Of a DNA stretch of 64,000 nt, positions 16,910-24,660 are shown one piece after another. The notes below the pieces were generated by a model. It saw only the letters and a list, made by a program, of their open reading frames with translations. It did no database searches and had not been told where the DNA came from. Origin of the DNA: Gordonia jacobaea (lineage in GTDB: Bacteria; Actinomycetota; Actinomycetes; Mycobacteriales; Mycobacteriaceae); assembly GCF_001186365.1 (NCBI RefSeq), contig NZ_LDTZ01000015.1, forward strand, positions 547,669 through 611,668, given 5' to 3'. Each line of letters starts with the position of its first letter. Position 1 is the stretch's first letter. A program made the position numbers and the translations under genes.

Positions 16910-17971
16910 TCATGAAACGACGTCGGCGTCGCCCAACCACGCGCGCAGGCGGTCCAGTGGCCATGTCGTCACAATGCGGTCGGCGTCGATGCCGAGTTTC
17001 TCTGCGCGCTGGGCGCCGAGTGCTTTGAATTCCAGTTGGCCGGGTGCGTGTGCGTCGGAGTCGATGGCGAACAGGCAGCCGAGATCGCGTGCCAAGGTGA
17101 GCAGGTCGTCGGGAGGGTCGACGCGTTCGGGTCGAGAGTTGATCTCGACGGCGGTGTTGGTGTCACGGCACGTCGAAAACACTTGGTGCGCATCGAATGT
17201 CGACTGCGGGCGCGTACCGCGCCCGCCGGTGATGAGCCGACCCGTGCAGTGCCCGAGCACCCGTACGCGAGGGTGTTCGACTGCGGCCACCATCCGTCGG
17301 GTCATCGGAGCCGCGTCCATCTTCAGCTTCGAGTGCACCGACGCTGTGACGACGTCGACGCGCTCGAGCATCTCCGCGGATTGGTCGAGTGCGCCGTCGT
17401 CGAGGATGTCGACTTCGATTCCGGTCAACACGGCCAGGTCGATGTCGCCGCGCGCGTTGAACTGCTCGATGACGCCGATCTGGGCATCGAGACGCTCCGC
17501 CGAGAGTCCGTTGGCGACGGTCAGACGGGGTGAGTGATCGGTGATCGCGAGCCATTGTTGGCCGAGAGCGCTTGCCGCCGATGCCATTTCGTCGATGGAT
17601 GCACCGCCGTCGCTCCACGTGGTGTGTGCGTGGAGGTCGCCGCGCAGCGCCTCGTAGAGCAGGTCGGCTGCGGGGTCGGCCATGGGATCGGCTCCGACCT
17701 GCAACCCGTCGAGATAGTCGGGAAGCACCCCCGACACGGCCTCGTCGATCACGGCTGCAGTCGTCTTGCCGATGCCCGACAACGCGGTCAGCGAACCCGC
17801 CGCGGAGCGTCGTCGAATCTCGTCATCACCGACCTCGACGACCGTCGCGGCCGCGCGCCGGAACGCCTCGACTCGGTAGCTGCTCTGTCTGTCGCGCTCG
17901 AGTAACCACGCGATCCTCGTCAGCGCCTGCGCGGGATCGATCGGCGCGGCGAGCGGGATCAGTGAGCGCAT
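16910..17971 (-). CDS. PHP domain protein, PolX-like (no polymerase domain)
   Basis: From the ATG at 17971 the product is 353 residues. The first 90 residues are the helix-hairpin-helix region also found in PolX (SLTALSGIGKTTAAVIDEAV). The PHP phosphoesterase domain follows: LRGDLHAHTTWSDGG, LAITDHSP, LTGIEVDIL, VTASVHSKL, VLGHCTGRL and LFAIDSDAHAP, which contain the metal-binding His/Asp residues. The nucleotidyltransferase core of PolX is absent, so a stand-alone exonuclease or phosphatase role is likely. It could take part in DNA repair or processing. Confidence 0.85.
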   Translation of the reverse strand: MRSLIPLAAPIDPAQALTRIAWLLERDRQSSYRVEAFRRAAATVVEVGDDEIRRRSAAGSLTALSGIGKTTAAVIDEAVSGVLPDYLDGLQVGADPMADPAADLLYEALRGDLHAHTTWSDGGASIDEMASAASALGQQWLAITDHSPRLTVANGLSAERLDAQIGVIEQFNARGDIDLAVLTGIEVDILDDGALDQSAEMLERVDVVTASVHSKLKMDAAPMTRRMVAAVEHPRVRVLGHCTGRLITGGRGTRPQSTFDAHQVFSTCRDTNTAVEINSRPERVDPPDDLLTLARDLGCLFAIDSDAHAPGQLEFKALGAQRAEKLGIDADRIVTTWPLDRLRAWLGDADVVS

Positions 17972-18042
17972 TCCCCGACAGTAGCCTCGCCCGACCCAGC
18001 AGCGCACTCTCGAACGAATTCGACGCCCACTCAACCGCTTTT

Positions 18043-18082
18043 AGCGCACAGTCGACCGGATAGAGCGCACAGTCGACGGGAT
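18043..18082. repeat. Two 19-bp direct repeats after the oxygenase gene
   Basis: AGCGCACAGTCGACCGGAT (18043-18061) and AGCGCACAGTCGACGGGAT (18064-18082) differ at one base and have a 21-bp period. They end at the stop codon of the oxygenase gene and lie upstream of the PHP gene, where they may be regulator sites or a decayed repeat. Confidence 0.55.
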
Positions 18083-19063
18083 CTAGCCGACCGTGATGGC
18101 GTCGAGCCGTTCGCGGATGAAGTCGCCGCCGATCACCGGTGGCCTGCCCGCAATCTTGCCGACGGGAGGGTCCAGGGGTGTCACGACGGCGTCGTGGTCG
18201 AGTTCGTAGAAGAAGATCAACGAGACGAGGTCCTCCTCCGGGGCGTCGGCCTGCGGCGGCAGCACGCGGTGCCTGCCTGCGGGCCAGCGGCCTCCCGACC
18301 AGTACTCGAGCAGGTCGCCGATGTTGACCGTCAACGCAGACGGGTCGTACGGCGCATCGGCCCAACCGCCCTGCTCGCTGTAGACCTGCAGCCCGCCCGC
18401 GCCCGGCTCGCGGTCGAGGATGGTGACGGTGCCGAAGTCGGTGTGCGGGCCGATGCGGTACTGACCGGGCTCCGGCTCACCGATGTCGGTCATGGGCGGA
18501 TAGTGATTGATGTTCGACGTCCAGGTGGCCGAGCCCGCGAGGTCGCGAAACGGGTTCTCGCTCCCGGACAGTCCCAGCGACGCCGCCATCAGGGCGAGCA
18601 GGTCGTCGGAGAGCTTCTTGCACGCCGCGGTCCAGGCGGTGAACAGCTCACGCAGTCGGGGCGCCTCGGCGGGCCAGACGTCCGGCGCGAACCAGTAGTC
18701 GTCCACCTCGGGAATGCCGACGCGGGTCTGCGCCCCCGAGTTGTAGGTCTCCTTCAGGTCGGGAGGTGTCTCGGTGCCCTCGGAGTAGCCATTGGCCTCC
18801 AGGCCCGGCCCGATCCAGCCTCGACCACCGACGCCGACGGCGTACTGCCCTTTCACCTCCGGCGACATGGCGAAGAACTCCCTGGCGGTAGCGCGCAGCG
18901 CTGCTGGCAGCGCCGGATCGATTCCGTGGCCCGTCACCAGAAGGAACCCCGCCTTCTGCAGCGACTCGTCCACCGCGGCGCACACGGCCTCGGCGCCTTC
19001 GCCGCCCGCGTGCCACTGCGCGAGGTCGACGGTCAGGATCGGACTCGACGTCTCCCCGCTCAC
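18083..19063 (-). CDS. Isopenicillin N synthase-family non-heme iron oxygenase
   Basis: The 326-residue protein has the N-terminal DIOX_N region (LQKAGFLLVTGHGID, EFFAMSPEVKGQYAVG) and the double-stranded beta-helix core. Metal ligands are visible in GPHTDFGTVTIL (His-x-Asp) and in GRHRVLPP (distal His). The usual R-x-S pair that binds the 2-oxoglutarate carboxylate reads L-V-S (EEDLVSLIFFYE), so cosubstrate binding may be atypical. The family includes fungal thymine 7-hydroxylase as well as IPNS and plant oxygenases. The start of this gene overlaps the stop of the cytosine-deaminase-like gene upstream by 4 bp, so a substrate among pyrimidine bases is a reasonable inference. Confidence 0.85.
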   Translation of the reverse strand: MSGETSSPILTVDLAQWHAGGEGAEAVCAAVDESLQKAGFLLVTGHGIDPALPAALRATAREFFAMSPEVKGQYAVGVGGRGWIGPGLEANGYSEGTETPPDLKETYNSGAQTRVGIPEVDDYWFAPDVWPAEAPRLRELFTAWTAACKKLSDDLLALMAASLGLSGSENPFRDLAGSATWTSNINHYPPMTDIGEPEPGQYRIGPHTDFGTVTILDREPGAGGLQVYSEQGGWADAPYDPSALTVNIGDLLEYWSGGRWPAGRHRVLPPQADAPEEDLVSLIFFYELDHDAVVTPLDPPVGKIAGRPPVIGGDFIRERLDAITVG

Positions 19064-19578
19064 CGCAGACTCCCCGTGTCGGAACGTGCCGAGTTCACTC
19101 CGGCGTCGACGACACCGATGTCCTCATTCCAGAGCGCGGGATTCCCGGCGATGAAGTCGGTCATCATCGCGACGCACCGCTCGTCGTCGAGAATCGTCAC
19201 GTCGACGCCGAGGTCGCGCAGCCACTCCTGCCCACCGTCGAAGGTGCGGTTTTCCCCGATCACCACCGCACCGATACCGAACTGCCGGATGAGCCCACTG
19301 CAGTACCAGCACGGCGCCAGCGTGGTGACCATGATGGTCGACGAATAGTCGCGCTGCCTGCCCGCCACGCGGAAGGCGTCGGTCTCGCCGTGCACAGACG
19401 GGTCGTCGTGCTGCACGCGACGGTTGCGTCCCTCACCGAGGAGGGTGCCGTCGGCGCTGAACAGCGCGGCCCCGATCGGGATCCCCCCTTCGGAGAGGCC
19501 GAGTTGCGCTTGTCGGTAGGCGGTGTCGAGCGCAGCCACGGCGTCGAACGCGGACGTCGTCCCATGTCGCGAGAGCAT
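19060..19578 (-). CDS. Cytosine deaminase-like nucleobase deaminase (yeast FCY1 type)
   Basis: From the ATG at 19578 the protein is 172 residues. The zinc site is VHGETDAF (His-Gly-Glu) and PCWYC, the same HGE + PCxxC pattern as yeast cytosine deaminase. The C-terminal part also matches that enzyme in pattern: VVIGENRTFDGG, VTILDDERCVAMMTDFI and WNEDIG. It is therefore more specific than a generic tRNA/nucleoside deaminase call: cytosine, isocytosine or a methylated cytosine are likely substrates. It is the first gene of a two-gene operon with the oxygenase and diverges from the PucR gene by 86 bp. Confidence 0.85.
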   Translation of the reverse strand: MLSRHGTTSAFDAVAALDTAYRQAQLGLSEGGIPIGAALFSADGTLLGEGRNRRVQHDDPSVHGETDAFRVAGRQRDYSSTIMVTTLAPCWYCSGLIRQFGIGAVVIGENRTFDGGQEWLRDLGVDVTILDDERCVAMMTDFIAGNPALWNEDIGVVDAGVNSARSDTGSLR

Positions 19579-19664
19579 GATTCGACTGTGCGCGGCTACG
19601 TCGTCGTGTTCAACCGACAGTCCGTCGTGTCGCGCGCCGACCTCAACGTGCATATCGTCTATCC

Positions 19665-21245
19665 ATGCTTCAACGGCCGGCGTCGACGCTCTCGCTCCGA
19701 CAGATCATCGACGACTACCTCATCGACGCCGATCCGCACGTGCTCACCGCACACGATCGCCTCGAACGCCCCGTGATCTGGGTGCATTCGAGCGAGATCT
19801 ACGAGATAGGCCCCCTGCTCTCGGGCGGTGAACTGTTGTTGACGACCGGACTCGGATTGGCTGGCCTCGACGCGGGCACCCGCCGCCATTACGTCCGCGA
19901 GCTGGCTGAACGTGGTGTGGTGGCGCTCGCGTTCGAGATCGGACGCAGCTTCGACAGCGTTCCCGACGAGATCATTCGGGAGGGATCCGCGCGGCGGCTG
20001 CCGATCGTCGAGCTACGTCGTGTGGTTCCGTTCATCACGATGTGCCGCACCTCCAACACGGCCATCGTGTCTGCAGAACTCGCCGACCTGCGGTTACGTG
20101 GCGAGCTCGACACCACCCTGCACGACGACATGGCCTCCGGCGGTGGCGTCGCCAAGATGCTCGAACACGTCTCCGACGCCGCGCACTGCCCGATCGTGTT
20201 GGTGGGCACGGGAGGTGCACTGATCGCCGCGCACGGCGTCGACGACGATCGATCAGCGTGGCGGGCCGTCGACGGTCAAATCGCATCGGCGCCGATCATC
20301 GCGCGCGGACGCGAGATCGCACGGTTGATCGCAGGTCCGGGTGCCACACCGATCCCCGGCGAACGCGCCGCGATGCTCCTCGACTGTGCGGCGGGTCCAC
20401 TGACGTCGGCACTCGTACGTGGAGGCATTGGGCGCTCCGCGGTGGCGTCGCGGCTCATCGAGGAATTGTTGGCGTCGCGCCCGATTCGACGAGCCGATCT
20501 GTTCGCTCGTCTGTCGGGTTCGGGCGCTCCGGTGTCGCAGTCGACTCAGATCGTGCCGGTTGTCGTCGAGTCTCCCGATTCACGCATGGCCGAGAGTGCG
20601 CTCAGTCGTGCCGCGGCCACGCTCGGCGGTGTGGTCTTCGAGACCGTCGACGCCACCGTGTACGGCCTCGTCGTGATGCCGACTCCCACCGGTGACCACG
20701 ACGCCGTCGACTGCGTCCGCACGGCGTTCACCGACATCGGTGCACACGCCAGCCGCGTGACCGTGGTCGTCGGCCAACCGTGTGCGACCGCTGACGCCGG
20801 GCCAGGGCCAGGACTGTCGCTATCGATCGGAGACTCGCTGCGTACCTGTGCCGAAAGACTGGGCAGCGCAGTCGAATCCGTGCAGACCAAGAGTGTTGCC
20901 GGGCGCGTGTTCACCGCAAGGGCTCTGGCCGTCGACGCCGCGGCAAGCACCATGTCTGCTGCGGCACGCGACGAACTGATCGACCTCATCGATCCGCTCG
21001 TTCGCCACGACGCGGCGTCGTCGACGCATCTTGCACACACACTAGAGGTGCATCTGCGCAACGGCTGCAGTGCAACTCGCTCGGCGCAGGCCTTGCACAT
21101 TGGACGCCAAAGCCTTTATCAGCGTCTCGACCGTGTGCGCGAGGTGCTCGGATTCGACCCGACAGACCCCGAGATGTATGCATCGATTCTGTTGGCATTC
21201 AGCGCTTTACGCGCCGACGGCGCCGGGACCCGCACGCCGAACTGA
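19665..21245 (+). CDS. PucR family transcriptional regulator
   Basis: The 526-residue product has an N-terminal PucR-type sensor domain (LRQIIDDYLIDADP, WVHSSEIYEIGPLLSGGELL, LPIVELRRVVPFI), a middle region with a degenerate GGDEF-like fold, and the C-terminal PucR helix-turn-helix (LEVHLRNGCSATRSAQALHI then GRQSLYQRLDRVREVLGF). PucR proteins commonly control purine or other nucleobase catabolism. It lies between the divergent deaminase/oxygenase operon and the convergent NCS1 permease, so it is the likely local regulator. A strong hairpin follows its stop codon. Confidence 0.92.
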   Translation: MLQRPASTLSLRQIIDDYLIDADPHVLTAHDRLERPVIWVHSSEIYEIGPLLSGGELLLTTGLGLAGLDAGTRRHYVRELAERGVVALAFEIGRSFDSVPDEIIREGSARRLPIVELRRVVPFITMCRTSNTAIVSAELADLRLRGELDTTLHDDMASGGGVAKMLEHVSDAAHCPIVLVGTGGALIAAHGVDDDRSAWRAVDGQIASAPIIARGREIARLIAGPGATPIPGERAAMLLDCAAGPLTSALVRGGIGRSAVASRLIEELLASRPIRRADLFARLSGSGAPVSQSTQIVPVVVESPDSRMAESALSRAAATLGGVVFETVDATVYGLVVMPTPTGDHDAVDCVRTAFTDIGAHASRVTVVVGQPCATADAGPGPGLSLSIGDSLRTCAERLGSAVESVQTKSVAGRVFTARALAVDAAASTMSAAARDELIDLIDPLVRHDAASSTHLAHTLEVHLRNGCSATRSAQALHIGRQSLYQRLDRVREVLGFDPTDPEMYASILLAFSALRADGAGTRTPN

Positions 21246-21295
21246 CCGACGCGGGCCCTGCTCCGAGATGAACCTCGGAGCAGGACCCGCGTCGG
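21246..21295. terminator. Bidirectional terminator hairpin
   Basis: Arms 21246-21267 and 21274-21295 are 22 bp with one mismatch and a 6-nt loop. The hairpin lies between the convergent PucR and permease genes and can serve both. Confidence 0.8.
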
Positions 21296-21318
21296 CGTGA
21301 CAGCGAGAGGCTGTGTCG

Positions 21319-22734
21319 TCAGACGTATGTGCGCTGCGACTCCTCGACACTCTTTCTGGCCAGAACCACATACCCCACGAATGCGATTGCGAACCCGACG
21401 AACGCACCGATGTCACCCAACTCGGGAACCGCGCGAACCGCGTACCCGACGAACTTCTCCTGATTGCAGAACAGCAGGACCGATCCGACGAGCGCGATGA
21501 CGAACGCGGCGAGTCCACCCCAGTTCACGTAGCGCGTGTCGTACAGCAGGTCCAACGACGGACGCTTCTTGCGCAGCAACCGATCGGCGAAGACCACACC
21601 GAGCCACGGACCGATCCAGTAGGCAACCAAGAGCAGGAATGCCTCGTACGACGCTGCGGCGTCGGCAAGTGCCCACCAGGCCACCAGGAATCCGACGATG
21701 CCGAACAGCACTGTGACCAGCGCGCGCTGCGTGTTCATCGGCAGCTTGAATCCCATGGTCACGAACGCCATCGATCCGGAGTAGACGTTGATCGCGTTGG
21801 CCGCGACGGCGCCGACCGCGATGGCGAGCAACGTGAGATCCGCGACGAGCGTCGGCAGGTTCGCGGTGAATGCGGCGGTCGGGTTGTCCGACGTCGCCGG
21901 ACCGATCGTCACCGACGCCGCGCCCACGAGCATCAGCACGGTGCACGAGACGAACAAGCCGAGCGACGCGTAAAGGCCCGTGTGCACCCGCGACACTGTC
22001 GGCGGAAGGTAGCGCGTGTAGTCGGCGGCGTAGGGCGTCCAGCCTGCGGTGTACCCGAACGCGGCACCGACGGTGAGCCAGAAGCCCGCCATCGAGAAAC
22101 CGCCGCCCGACGACGGGGGCGCGTCGAGGTGCGACTTACTGAAGATGATCACCGCGGCGATCAAGAAGATCACCGCCAGGATCGGCGCGGCGATCCGCTC
22201 GAATCGCTGCACCAGGTTGTGCCCGAAGAACGCGAACGCGGTCTGCACGATGACGATGATGATCAACCCCACGAGCGGGGTGAATCCGAACAACGACGAC
22301 AAGGCGAAAGCGCCACTGGCACTGTTGGTCGCGAACCAGCCGACGCCGCACATGACTGCCATGAACGTCGCGGGAAGGATGTTGCCGCGATATCCGAAGG
22401 CGAGCCGACCGAGCACCATCTGCGGCACCCCGTGCAGTGGCCCGTCGGCCGACAGCAGGTAGTGGGCAACCGCGGCGAGTCCGTTGCCGAGCACCACCGC
22501 GGCCACGGCCTGCCAGAACGACAGACCGAACACGGCCACAGCGAGCACGCCGACGAAGATCGTGGCGAATTCGAGGTTGGGTGCCGTCCACGTCCAGAAG
22601 AGCCCGCGCGGCGACCCGTGGCGGGCCTCCACCGGAATCGGCTCGTTGCCACCTGGCTCGACGGCGAGGACTTTGCTGCCGTAGTTCAACTGCGTGACGG
22701 CGGCATCGTCGTCGGCGGGTGCGTCTGTACTCAT
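21319..22734 (-). CDS. NCS1 family cytosine/purine permease
   Basis: The ATG at 22734 gives 471 residues beginning MSTDAPADDDAAVTQLNYGS; the frame is open further upstream, but without a matching protein. About 12 membrane segments are visible. The first helix region FWTWTAPNLEFATIFVGVLA, then QMVLGRLAFGYRGN-type sequence (PQMVLGRLAFGYRGNILP) and the WTPYAADYTRYLPP segment are typical of CodB-like NCS1 transporters. Substrates in this family are cytosine, purines, allantoin or hydantoins. It lies beside a cytosine-deaminase-like gene and a PucR regulator, so a base such as cytosine or 5-methylcytosine is the likely cargo. Confidence 0.92.
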   Translation of the reverse strand: MSTDAPADDDAAVTQLNYGSKVLAVEPGGNEPIPVEARHGSPRGLFWTWTAPNLEFATIFVGVLAVAVFGLSFWQAVAAVVLGNGLAAVAHYLLSADGPLHGVPQMVLGRLAFGYRGNILPATFMAVMCGVGWFATNSASGAFALSSLFGFTPLVGLIIIVIVQTAFAFFGHNLVQRFERIAAPILAVIFLIAAVIIFSKSHLDAPPSSGGGFSMAGFWLTVGAAFGYTAGWTPYAADYTRYLPPTVSRVHTGLYASLGLFVSCTVLMLVGAASVTIGPATSDNPTAAFTANLPTLVADLTLLAIAVGAVAANAINVYSGSMAFVTMGFKLPMNTQRALVTVLFGIVGFLVAWWALADAAASYEAFLLLVAYWIGPWLGVVFADRLLRKKRPSLDLLYDTRYVNWGGLAAFVIALVGSVLLFCNQEKFVGYAVRAVPELGDIGAFVGFAIAFVGYVVLARKSVEESQRTYV

Positions 22735-22850
22735 GGCGGATACTGTGCTGCGTCGCGTCGGGAGCGGCAACCGACGGATTGTCCGTTGCACCCACCCGCA
22801 GGCGCGACATTTCGACGGTCGAGCATCGATCGACCCGACGCCGAGCTCAC

Positions 22851-24446
22851 TCAGTCGACGCAGGGAATGGCCGAACCGCTGCTCACGGCTCCGCCCGAGT
22901 CTGGCGCGGGACCGTCGAGCGACGCCGTCGTCTCGTCGTCGGCAGGGTCGCTCGTCGACGTCGAACCGGAAGACGACTCGGCAGACGGTGACGCTGCCGA
23001 GGCGCTGGACGTGGTCGACGCCGCCTTCATACCGAAGGCTGTCTGGATCTGGTCGCGCACCTTTGCGGTGTCGATGATGTTGACGTCCTGGCCGTCGACC
23101 GTGTCGTACCGCTCGACCGGAAGCGTGCGGAAGCTGACGCGCTGGCCGCTCGGTGCGAGCATCTGCTGCCCCCACGACGTGAGGTCCCACCCGTCGGAGA
23201 GCACCACGTCGTTATTGAGGGCTGTGCTGAGTCTGTTGAGTTTTCCGGGGTCGGTCAGCATTCCGGTGCTCTGTACCTGATGCATCACCGAGAGGAGGAA
23301 CGCCTGCTGTCGGTGGGTACGGTCGAGGTCGCCGTTGTCGAGTCCGTGGCGCTGCCGCACGAAGGCCAACGACTGCGACGCGTTGAGGTGCTGGCGCCCC
23401 GCGGGGAACCGAGCGCCCGAATACGAGTCGCGGACAGAATGATTCAGACAGACGTCGATACCGCCGAGCGCCTTGGATATGTCGTAGAAGCCGACGAGGC
23501 TCACTTCGGCGAACCGATCGATCGGCACCCCGGTGAGCTGACGCACCGTCTCGATGGTCTCGGCACGACCGGCCTCACGTCCACGTGATTCGAGGGTGGC
23601 CTGATCGGTGATGCCCTGCGCCGTCAGTTCGTCCTCGACCATCGCCTTCTTGCGGCCGTACGCCTCTTTGATCTTGGCCTGGCTGACATCGAGACCGTCG
23701 ACATCGACGAGGTCGTCGCGCGGAATCGAGAACGCGACGATGTTCTTCCTGTCCGCGGGGATGTGCACGAGGATCAGGGTGTTGGTGTTGTAGCCACCCT
23801 CGTCGCCATCTCCGGCATGAAGCTGCTTGAGGACGTCGGGTGACAGATTGTTGCCGTCGCGGTCCTTGCGGGTGTCGAGACCCATCAGCAGGATGTTCTC
23901 GGCCCCGCCGCTCGACGCCGGTCCGCCGGCCAATGCTGCCGACCTGCCGAACCCTCCGGCGACGTGTGTAACAGTGCCCCACGCGAGTCCGACGACGCCG
24001 AGGATCGCGACCGAACACATCGCGACCGCGATCCGCCCGATTCGCACCGCCGACGACCGGCGCTGGGCGCGGGCCGCTTGGCGTCGGCGCGTCGAGCGGG
24101 TGCGGGACGGGCGGGTACGGGACGAGGCGCGAGCGTCATCGTTCGCGGCGGACCTGCGCGTGCGGCGCGAGGTGGTGACCTGCGGAATGGGCTGGGTGAG
24201 ATCGTCGACCGGCTCCCACCGCGTTCGCGGTTCCGGTCGGGGCGGCGCTTGCTGCCTTACGGCCGGACTCGCAGGGATACGCGACCGTCGTGCAGCGACT
24301 TCGCCCGCAGTCAGGCGCCGACCGTCGGAGCCACGGAAACCACGGTCACCGGAGGGTGCGCGGCGCGCGCGATAGCGCGACGTTCCCTCCTGCTCCACCG
24401 GTTCCGCCCTTTCTCGATAGTTCACTGCCGCACCCGTGATCGGCAT
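22851..24446 (-). CDS. LytR-CpsA-Psr (LCP) family cell-wall ligase
   Basis: The product (531 residues from the ATG at 24446; a GTG at 24449 or 24425 is possible) has a long basic cytoplasmic N-terminus (about 140 residues rich in Arg), one membrane helix (IAVAMCSVAILGVVGLAWGT) and an extracellular LCP domain. LCP signatures visible are NILLMGLDTRKDRDGNN, VAFSIPRDDLVDVDG, with the conserved Arg and Asp residues, and DLDRTHRQQAFL. The C-terminus is a Ser/Thr-rich acidic tail. LCP proteins attach arabinogalactan or other polymers to peptidoglycan in mycolata. It diverges from the glycosyltransferase gene. Confidence 0.93.
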   Translation of the reverse strand: MPITGAAVNYRERAEPVEQEGTSRYRARRAPSGDRGFRGSDGRRLTAGEVAARRSRIPASPAVRQQAPPRPEPRTRWEPVDDLTQPIPQVTTSRRTRRSAANDDARASSRTRPSRTRSTRRRQAARAQRRSSAVRIGRIAVAMCSVAILGVVGLAWGTVTHVAGGFGRSAALAGGPASSGGAENILLMGLDTRKDRDGNNLSPDVLKQLHAGDGDEGGYNTNTLILVHIPADRKNIVAFSIPRDDLVDVDGLDVSQAKIKEAYGRKKAMVEDELTAQGITDQATLESRGREAGRAETIETVRQLTGVPIDRFAEVSLVGFYDISKALGGIDVCLNHSVRDSYSGARFPAGRQHLNASQSLAFVRQRHGLDNGDLDRTHRQQAFLLSVMHQVQSTGMLTDPGKLNRLSTALNNDVVLSDGWDLTSWGQQMLAPSGQRVSFRTLPVERYDTVDGQDVNIIDTAKVRDQIQTAFGMKAASTTSSASAASPSAESSSGSTSTSDPADDETTASLDGPAPDSGGAVSSGSAIPCVD

Positions 24447-24660
24447 CACAGGCCAACATCACTGGTCGGCATCAATGGTCTTGGGCGGACTCCCCCACCT
24501 CGACTGGGTCACCGTAGTGACACCGTCTGTGAGAGCCCTGAGTACTCGACGTTCCGGACGGATCGGACACTGAAACACCCCTGGTGAGAACACATTTCCG
24601 CGCTCACAGCTACCTGGCAGCGCAGCCTCAGCCGCACCTCAGCACATCGGCCGCACCATC

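Noticed and set aside
18010..18023. LexA-like palindrome TCGAACGAATTCGA upstream of the PHP gene
   Set aside because: The half-sites are 2 bp too close for a LexA box.
22735..23190. Upstream extension of the NCS1 permease frame
   Set aside because: It overlaps the end of the LCP gene in another frame and shows no family sequence; ATG 22734 fits the NCS1 N-terminus.
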